A DNA stretch of 50,496 bases, from contig CAJWTO010000006.1 of NCBI GenBank assembly GCA_913047675.1, positions 1-50,496 on the forward strand, given 5' to 3'. This document shows, in pieces, positions 44,672 through 50,496 of the stretch (its first letter is position 1; every line of letters starts with the position of its first letter). The notes beneath the pieces are model-generated. The model saw nothing but the letters and a program-made list of their open reading frames with translations. It searched no databases and had not been told where the DNA came from. The position numbers and the translations under genes were made by a program. The stretch comes from an uncultured Pseudomonadota bacterium (GTDB taxonomy: Bacteria; Pseudomonadota; Gammaproteobacteria; Ga0077536).

Positions 44672-46042
44672 ATGACAATTAAGCGAGTTTTTGTTGCAAA
44701 TCGTGGAGAAATCGCGGTACGAATCATACGAGCTGCGCACGCGCTGGGAATAGAGGTTGTGCAAGGTGTTTCTCTCGCTGATAGAGATAGTATGGCACCG
44801 AAGATGGCCGATCGTACTGTAGTTATTGGGCCGGCTCAGTCTAAGGATAGCTACCTAGATGTTCAGACTGTGGTGCATGCGGCGAAGTCGACAGGTTGTG
44901 ACGCGCTGCACCCTGGCTATGGGTTTCTTTCAGAGAGAGCTGAACTGGCGCGTGTTTGCGTGGAAGAAGGCATTATTTTTATCGGTCCTCAAGCTCAAGT
45001 TATTGAGGATTTAGGAGATAAACTTCGAGCCAGAGAAATAGCGGAAAGATCTGGGATTGCTTCAGTACCTGGAAGTGGTCATGTTGAGTCTCCTGCTGCC
45101 GCTTTAGTGGCAGCTAATAAAATTGGATTTCCTGTAGTTATGAAAGCCTCGGCTGGGGGAGGTGGACGGGGAATGTTTGTTGCCCGAAACAGTAACGCCA
45201 TTAAAGAGTCTTTTGAACGAGCAAGTGGCGAGGCCTTGGAAGCTTTTGGCGATGGGACCCTTTATCTAGAGAGATATATTGAAAATGCGCGACATGTCGA
45301 GGTACAGATAGCGGGAGATGGTCAAGGGAATGCTGTACATTTTGGCGAGAGGGATTGCTCAGTCCAGCGGAGATATCAAAAAGTAGTAGAAGAGGCTCCT
45401 TGTGTTTTAATGTCCGATCCTCTCAGAAAAAAACTTCACAAAGCAGCCGTTAAGTTAGTTGCCTCACTTAACTACTCTAATGTTGGCACAGTAGAATTTC
45501 TTTTTGATGTTGAGCGAGATGAGTTCTATTTCATTGAAGTAAACACGCGTATTCAAGTCGAACATCCGGTTACAGAGCAGGTTACGGGATATGATTTGGT
45601 ACAGATGCAGTTTCGTCTCGCGGCGGGCGAGGAAAATGCTCTACCGTCACAAAAAGCAATAGGTATTTCAAGACATGCCATCGAGTGTAGGTTGAATGCC
45701 GAGGATGCGTATAATAATTTTGCTCCAAGTCCAGGTCGCATCAAGGAATGGAGCCCCGCGCAAGGTGCTGGTATCAGAGTTGATAGTCATTGTTATAGCG
45801 ATTATTTGGTGCCACCATTTTACGACTCTATGATTGGTAAAATAGTAGTGACTGGACCAGATCGGTTGTCGACTGTTCGTCGTCTCCAAGCAGCACTTGA
45901 GGATTTTCGGATCGAAGGGTTAGTATGTAATTTACAATTACTTCGCGAAATCGTTGCGCATCCAGATTTTGAGGATAATAGTTTTCACACGCGGTGGTTG
46001 GAACAAGATATGCTTCCAGTGTTTGAGTTGGCAAAAAAATAA
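44672..46042 (+). CDS. Biotin carboxylase (AccC-like)
   Basis: KRVFVANRGEIAVRIIRAAHALGIEVV, DALHPGYGFLSERAELA, KASAGGGGRGMFVAR, GERDCSVQRRYQKVVEEAP, FIEVNTRIQVEHPVTEQVTGYDLV. Confidence 0.95.
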   Translation: MTIKRVFVANRGEIAVRIIRAAHALGIEVVQGVSLADRDSMAPKMADRTVVIGPAQSKDSYLDVQTVVHAAKSTGCDALHPGYGFLSERAELARVCVEEGIIFIGPQAQVIEDLGDKLRAREIAERSGIASVPGSGHVESPAAALVAANKIGFPVVMKASAGGGGRGMFVARNSNAIKESFERASGEALEAFGDGTLYLERYIENARHVEVQIAGDGQGNAVHFGERDCSVQRRYQKVVEEAPCVLMSDPLRKKLHKAAVKLVASLNYSNVGTVEFLFDVERDEFYFIEVNTRIQVEHPVTEQVTGYDLVQMQFRLAAGEENALPSQKAIGISRHAIECRLNAEDAYNNFAPSPGRIKEWSPAQGAGIRVDSHCYSDYLVPPFYDSMIGKIVVTGPDRLSTVRRLQAALEDFRIEGLVCNLQLLREIVAHPDFEDNSFHTRWLEQDMLPVFELAKK

Positions 46043-46057
46043 AGGATGTAGTGAAGA

Positions 46058-47512
46058 ATGGCGCACATAGAATTTCTTGATGAAACAATGCGTGATGGTC
46101 AGCAAAGTTTATGGGGAATGCGTATGCAAGCGGGCATGGCGCTTCCAGTGTCTCCAATCGTTGACCGTACCGGGTACCGAGTGATCGATCTCACTGGCTC
46201 GTCAATGTTTGAATGTTTAATTAAGTATTGTTATGAGAATCCGTGGGAAGGTTTAGACCTGCTTGTTAAGTCTATGCCGAATACTCCTATTAGGGGTGGT
46301 ATGCGGTCGAATGCTTCGGTTACTTTTGGCGTGACTCCCGATTCTTTGATGGACGCTTGGATGCGTCAGTTGAATGTCCATGGTGTGCGTAGCTTCTGGA
46401 TCTACGACGTACTCTTTAATATTGATAAAACATTGCGGTTGGCAAAAGTTGCTAAGGAGTTTGGTAGCGAAGTAGCGGGCGCCATTATGTTTACTTTGAG
46501 CCCAGTTCATACGGATGAGTATTATGCTGATAAAGCAGATAAATTGTCTGAGTCTGACGACATTGATACTATTTTGCTATATGACACGGCAGGGGTGCTA
46601 GAAAAAGAGAGATTGGTCACTTTGTTGCCAGCAATTAAATCTAAATCCCACGGAAAGCCGATCGAATTTCACTCGAATAATTTACTTGGGCAATCTGCCA
46701 AGGCTTATTTGGACGCTATAGATTTGGGTGTAAGTATACTGCACACCGCTGTGCGACCTATGGCAAATGGACCTTCGGTACCGTCTGTTGAAATAATGGC
46801 TAGGAACGTTGAGCTGTTAGGACACACGCATAATTTGGATAGCACTTTATTTCCTCCTGTTGCAGAGCATTTCGAAAAGGTTGGAAAAGCAGCGGGATTT
46901 TTAGTCAATCAATCTGCGGAATATGATGTACTTTCTATCCGTCATCAGGTACCCGGCGGAATGGTTGGAACTTTGAAAGCGCAACTAGTTCAAAATGGGA
47001 TGAGCGATAGGTTGGATGAGGTTCTCCAAGAAACTGCTGCTGTTAGAAAAGAGCTGGGCTACCCGGGGATGGCGACCCCATTTAGCCAGTTAGTGGGCAC
47101 TCAAGCGGTTCTCAATATTGTTACAGGTAAAAGGTACGCGTCTATTCCTGATGAAGTAATTCAGTATGCGGCAGGATTTTATGGTGATACAGCGGGTCCT
47201 ATCGATCAAAATATTATGGACGTTATTATGTCGTCACCACGCGCGAAAACAGTTGTGGCGAATCCTCCCGCACAGCCAAGTATTGAAGAATTGCGGAAAG
47301 AGTATGGCACTGACGACGATGACGAGCTGATTTTAAGGGCACTAGTTCCAGGAGAAGGTTTAGAAAAAATGAGGAGTAGTGGGCCTGTAAAAACTACCTA
47401 TTCGTACCTCTCGTCTCCTGAGTTACAGGAAGTATCAAAACTTATGAAACTCTCGCAGTCACCAGTCACGCAGATTAGTACCGAAGATCTTCATATATCG
47501 TTGAAGCGCTAA
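46058..47512 (+). CDS. Pyruvate-carboxylase/oxaloacetate-decarboxylase-alpha-type carboxyltransferase (HMGL-like fold), divergent active site
   Basis: EFLDETMRDGQQSLWGMRM, PWEGLDLLVKSMPNTPIRGGMRSN, AGAIMFTLSPVHTDEYY, ILLYDTAGVLEKE, IEFHSNNLLGQSAKAYLDAIDLGVSILHTAVRPMANGPSVPSVE align with PC/OadA blocks. Confidence 0.88.
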   Translation: MAHIEFLDETMRDGQQSLWGMRMQAGMALPVSPIVDRTGYRVIDLTGSSMFECLIKYCYENPWEGLDLLVKSMPNTPIRGGMRSNASVTFGVTPDSLMDAWMRQLNVHGVRSFWIYDVLFNIDKTLRLAKVAKEFGSEVAGAIMFTLSPVHTDEYYADKADKLSESDDIDTILLYDTAGVLEKERLVTLLPAIKSKSHGKPIEFHSNNLLGQSAKAYLDAIDLGVSILHTAVRPMANGPSVPSVEIMARNVELLGHTHNLDSTLFPPVAEHFEKVGKAAGFLVNQSAEYDVLSIRHQVPGGMVGTLKAQLVQNGMSDRLDEVLQETAAVRKELGYPGMATPFSQLVGTQAVLNIVTGKRYASIPDEVIQYAAGFYGDTAGPIDQNIMDVIMSSPRAKTVVANPPAQPSIEELRKEYGTDDDDELILRALVPGEGLEKMRSSGPVKTTYSYLSSPELQEVSKLMKLSQSPVTQISTEDLHISLKR

Positions 47513-47517
47513 CGCTT

Positions 47518-48714
47518 GTGTCCAGCCGTCGCGCAGTCATAATCGATGCAGTTAGAACACCATTTTGCCGTGGTCGAGAAGGGGGAGCCTTGTCGGGGAT
47601 CCATCCAGTAGATTTGTACGCCCAAACTTTGTCGGAATTAATCAGCCGGACTCAAGTAGATCCAGCAATTATTGAAGACGTTATTACTGGCTGTGTTATA
47701 CAGGTTGCCGAGCAATCAGGAAATATCGGTAGGCAAGCCGCCCTTGCGGCGGGTTTCCCCGAAAGTGTGCCCGCTATCACGCTAGACCGTAAATGTGGTT
47801 CTGCTCAGCAGGCGATGGATTTTGCAGCGCAAGGGGTTATATCTGGGGCTTATGATACGGTTATCGCAGGTGGCGTTGAAATGATGAGTACGGTGCCGAT
47901 GAGGATTAACCGCATGGGTAAGGATAATGAAGGCGAATTATTTCGGAGCCGTTATCCAGATGGAATGATCCGCCAGGGGGTTTCTGCTGAACTTATTGCG
48001 AGCCGTTGGAATATTGCTCGTGAGGAGTTAGATCAGTTTTCGATGAGGTCTCACATCAGAGCCGCAGATGATGTTAGCGGAAGAGTTAAAGATATTGTAT
48101 CTATTAACAAGGGGTTGGCGGAGGATGGTGTTGCATTGGTTTGCGATGATGAAGGTGTTCGTCCTAATACCAACCTAGAAACGCTGTCAAATTTAGATAC
48201 TGTTTTTAAAACCGACGAAATGAGTGCTAGGTACCCGGAGATAAACTGGAGTCTGACTGCAGCGAGTTCGAGTCCAGTTAGCGATGGCGCAAGCGCCTTG
48301 CTGATTATGGAAGAACAGCTGGCGATGAGGCTGAACCTAGCACCGCGGGCTGCAATAACACATTTCTCTGTAGTGGGGGATGATCCGATAATGATGTTGA
48401 CTGCGATAATGCCCGCCACTAAGAAGTTATTGAGACGGTCTGCATTACGCTTATCTGATATTGACGCATACGAAGTTAACGAGGCATTTGCTTCAATTCC
48501 GTTGGCCTGGCTCAAGGAGTTAGATGGGGATCCTGAAAAACTCAATCAGTATGGAGGTGCAATTGCATTAGGGCATCCTGTAGGCGCCTCCGGGGGACGT
48601 TTGATCGCTAATATAATGAGAGTTCTTGAAGATACGAACGGCAGATATGGTTTAGTAACAATGTGTGAGAGTGGGGGAATGGCAAACGCGACCCTTATCG
48701 AGAACTTGACCTAG
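47518..48714 (+). CDS. Acetyl-CoA C-acyltransferase (thiolase), GTG start
   Basis: AVIIDAVRTPFCRGREGGALSGIHPVDLYAQTL, TLDRKCGSAQQAMDFAAQGV (Cys), YEVNEAFASIPLAWL, GGAIALGHPVGASGGR, CESGGMANATLIE. Confidence 0.94.
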   Translation: MSSRRAVIIDAVRTPFCRGREGGALSGIHPVDLYAQTLSELISRTQVDPAIIEDVITGCVIQVAEQSGNIGRQAALAAGFPESVPAITLDRKCGSAQQAMDFAAQGVISGAYDTVIAGGVEMMSTVPMRINRMGKDNEGELFRSRYPDGMIRQGVSAELIASRWNIAREELDQFSMRSHIRAADDVSGRVKDIVSINKGLAEDGVALVCDDEGVRPNTNLETLSNLDTVFKTDEMSARYPEINWSLTAASSSPVSDGASALLIMEEQLAMRLNLAPRAAITHFSVVGDDPIMMLTAIMPATKKLLRRSALRLSDIDAYEVNEAFASIPLAWLKELDGDPEKLNQYGGAIALGHPVGASGGRLIANIMRVLEDTNGRYGLVTMCESGGMANATLIENLT

Positions 48715-48765
48715 GCTTGAGCCTTTTTGTTCATTGATAGCTTTTTTAAATAAAGGAATTAGATT

Positions 48766-49551
48766 ATGCCTGATAGAATGACAGATAAGGTTACTATCAT
48801 TACCGGAGCTGGAACGGGGATTGGTCGAGCCTGTATGGAACTCTTTGCGGCGGAAGGTGCGAAGGTAATTGGTTGTGGTCGCCGCGAAAACATGTTGCAG
48901 GAAAGTTTAGATTTAGTTTCTGAAAATCACGGTGAGGGGCACATTGTTGCTGCAGATTTATCTAATCTAGAAGATGCGCAGAACGTAATTAGTAAAACAA
49001 TGTCTATTTACGGAAGGATTGATTGTTTAGTGCACGCTGCGAGTGTCGGGTGGAGTTGGAGCCACACCAGCGAAGATTCGATGAATGATATAGCAAATAC
49101 TCCGCCAGAAAAATGGCACGAAGTTATCGGGATAAATTTAAATGCTTGTTATTACATGTGTCACGGGGTTTTACAGCATATGCTAGAAGCGGGTCAAGGA
49201 TCGATTGTTAACGTAGCAAGTATTTCAGGAATGGTCGGTATGCAATCGGCTCACACTTATTGTTCTGCTAAAGGGGGCGTAATAAACTTGACGCGCGCTA
49301 TGGCGAACTCGTATGGGAAGCTCGGGGTCAGAGCCAACTGCGTATGTCCTGGCTACACTGATACACCTATGATTGCTGACGTGATGAATATATTTGACGA
49401 TGAGACGTTAGCAGATAATCTCACACCAATGAGCCGTGCGGGGACTCCTTTAGAAATGGCCTATGGCTGCCTGTACTTAGCATCTGACGAAGCAAGCTAT
49501 TGCAATGGCGTGATTCTGCCTATAGATGGCGGAACTGTCGCGCGGCAATAG
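48766..49551 (+). CDS. SDR-family oxidoreductase
   Basis: VTIITGAGTGIGRACMELFAAEGAKVIGCGRR, SIVNVASISGMVGMQSAHTYCSAKGGVINLTRAMANSYGKLGVRANCVCPGYTDTPMI, ILPIDGGTVARQ. Confidence 0.93.
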   Translation: MPDRMTDKVTIITGAGTGIGRACMELFAAEGAKVIGCGRRENMLQESLDLVSENHGEGHIVAADLSNLEDAQNVISKTMSIYGRIDCLVHAASVGWSWSHTSEDSMNDIANTPPEKWHEVIGINLNACYYMCHGVLQHMLEAGQGSIVNVASISGMVGMQSAHTYCSAKGGVINLTRAMANSYGKLGVRANCVCPGYTDTPMIADVMNIFDDETLADNLTPMSRAGTPLEMAYGCLYLASDEASYCNGVILPIDGGTVARQ

Positions 49552-49610
49552 TTTGGGGGACATAATTTGATTCGTATGAGCATAAGCCCTATGAATCTCT
49601 GTAACAGTTT

Positions 49611-50258
49611 TCAGTCGATTGGCTCAAAAACCTCGCCGTTGTAAAAGAGCAGATTTCCTTCGCTGATATCATGCCATAGTCCGTGGATGGATAATTCTGC
49701 AGTCCTTACGGCATCCTGTACAAACGGAAAGGTCATCAAATTTTCCATCGACATAATGATCCCTTCGTGCTCCAGCGCGCGCAGTTGGTCTTCTTTACTT
49801 TTTGTATGATCAACGCGTTCATAGGCCGGACGCAGTAGATCTACCCATCGCCCCACAAAGCTCGTTTCTTTCTCGAGTTCAGGAGCCTTGCCAGAACACA
49901 TTTGATCACATCCTTTTACACCTCCACAATTAGAGTGTCCTAATATTATGATATGAGAAACATTTAAAGCAGTGACCGCATATTCAATTGCAGCTGATGT
50001 GCCAAGGTTATCACCAGATAGACTGAAAGGTGGGACTAGGTTAGCTATATTTCGATGAATGAAAAACTCACCTATATCTGACTCGAATATCGATGTGGCT
50101 TGTACTCGACTATCACAACAGGAAATGACCATCGCTAAAGGAGCTTGGCCCTGTTCGACGAGGTATCTGTATGTGGGTTGTTTCCCAGGAAAAGTATTTT
50201 TTTTCCAATCTAAATAGCGGAGTTTTAGGTCAGGGGGAAGCGGCGAGGCAATATTCAT
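49611..50258 (-). CDS. Beta-class carbonic anhydrase
   Basis: PLAMVISCCDSRVQATSIFESDIGEFFIHRNIANLVPP, AIEYAVTALNVSHIIILGHSNCGGVKG; zinc ligands Cys/Asp/His/Cys retained. Confidence 0.95.
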   Translation of the reverse strand: MNIASPLPPDLKLRYLDWKKNTFPGKQPTYRYLVEQGQAPLAMVISCCDSRVQATSIFESDIGEFFIHRNIANLVPPFSLSGDNLGTSAAIEYAVTALNVSHIIILGHSNCGGVKGCDQMCSGKAPELEKETSFVGRWVDLLRPAYERVDHTKSKEDQLRALEHEGIIMSMENLMTFPFVQDAVRTAELSIHGLWHDISEGNLLFYNGEVFEPID

Positions 50259-50496
50259 GTGTTCCTCGAATTGTTATTACTGTGAAGATCTTAGTCTGGT
50301 CTTAGGTAAAAATCCAGACCGACATCAATGTCCACCATATTCTTATTTGCCTAAAGCGCAGATCGCATCACATTTTCTCTTATTCACATGGCAACCTCCG
50401 AATGACGAAGTATAAAGTATTAGACTTCATAGTAGGTATTCTATGTAGGAGAGTTACTATTAAAGATATCCCAGTACATTTTCCAAGTCTTTCCTT

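Noticed and set aside
48051-48545. 164-aa minus-strand ORF inside the 47518 thiolase gene
   Set aside because: Antisense to a strongly supported thiolase; low-complexity Ser/Ala/Leu-rich translation typical of shadow ORFs.
1-50496. CRISPR arrays, transposases, integrases, phage genes, rRNA operons, toxin-antitoxin or defence systems
   Set aside because: None recognised on either strand; no regularly spaced repeats and no matching protein families among the ORFs.

Overview
This 50.5-kb window looks like a dense catabolic region of a moderately AT-rich bacterial chromosome, probably a marine-type proteobacterium (taxonomy is inference only). I support about 42 protein-coding genes plus one partial gene at the left edge, one elongator-type tRNA-Met(CAT), and a few small structural signals. 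I see no rRNA, CRISPR array, transposase, integrase or phage gene. The left part (0.4-32.8 kb) carries metF, a hot-dog thioesterase, a Baeyer-Villiger-like FMO next to a P450, a zinc alcohol dehydrogenase, class I FBP aldolase, a dimethylglycine/sarcosine dehydrogenase-like protein, hydantoinase/oxoprolinase HyuA/HyuB with a small Cys-rich protein between them, a ZIP transporter, two MFS transporters, an amidase, a HtrA-like protein that has lost its catalytic triad, an acyl-CoA carboxylase beta subunit, three LLM flavin oxidoreductases, a PQQ alcohol dehydrogenase and a thiolase. The right part (33-49.6 kb, almost entirely + strand) holds the two most interesting blocks. (A) An AorA/AorB/MoaD-like tungsten aldehyde:ferredoxin oxidoreductase set runs directly into O2-dependent genes: LLM monooxygenase, HpaB-type hydroxylase, MhpC-like hydrolase and MhpB-like extradiol dioxygenase. 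(B) A thiolase / truncated PPDK-like phosphotransferase / BCCP / biotin carboxylase / divergent pyruvate-carboxylase-type carboxyltransferase / thiolase / SDR cluster is followed by a convergent beta-carbonic anhydrase. Block B is my best candidate for an undescribed system: the PPDK-like protein has no PEP-binding TIM barrel, and the carboxyltransferase lacks canonical metal-site residues. All calls come from reading the sequence and remembered family motifs; no searches were run.
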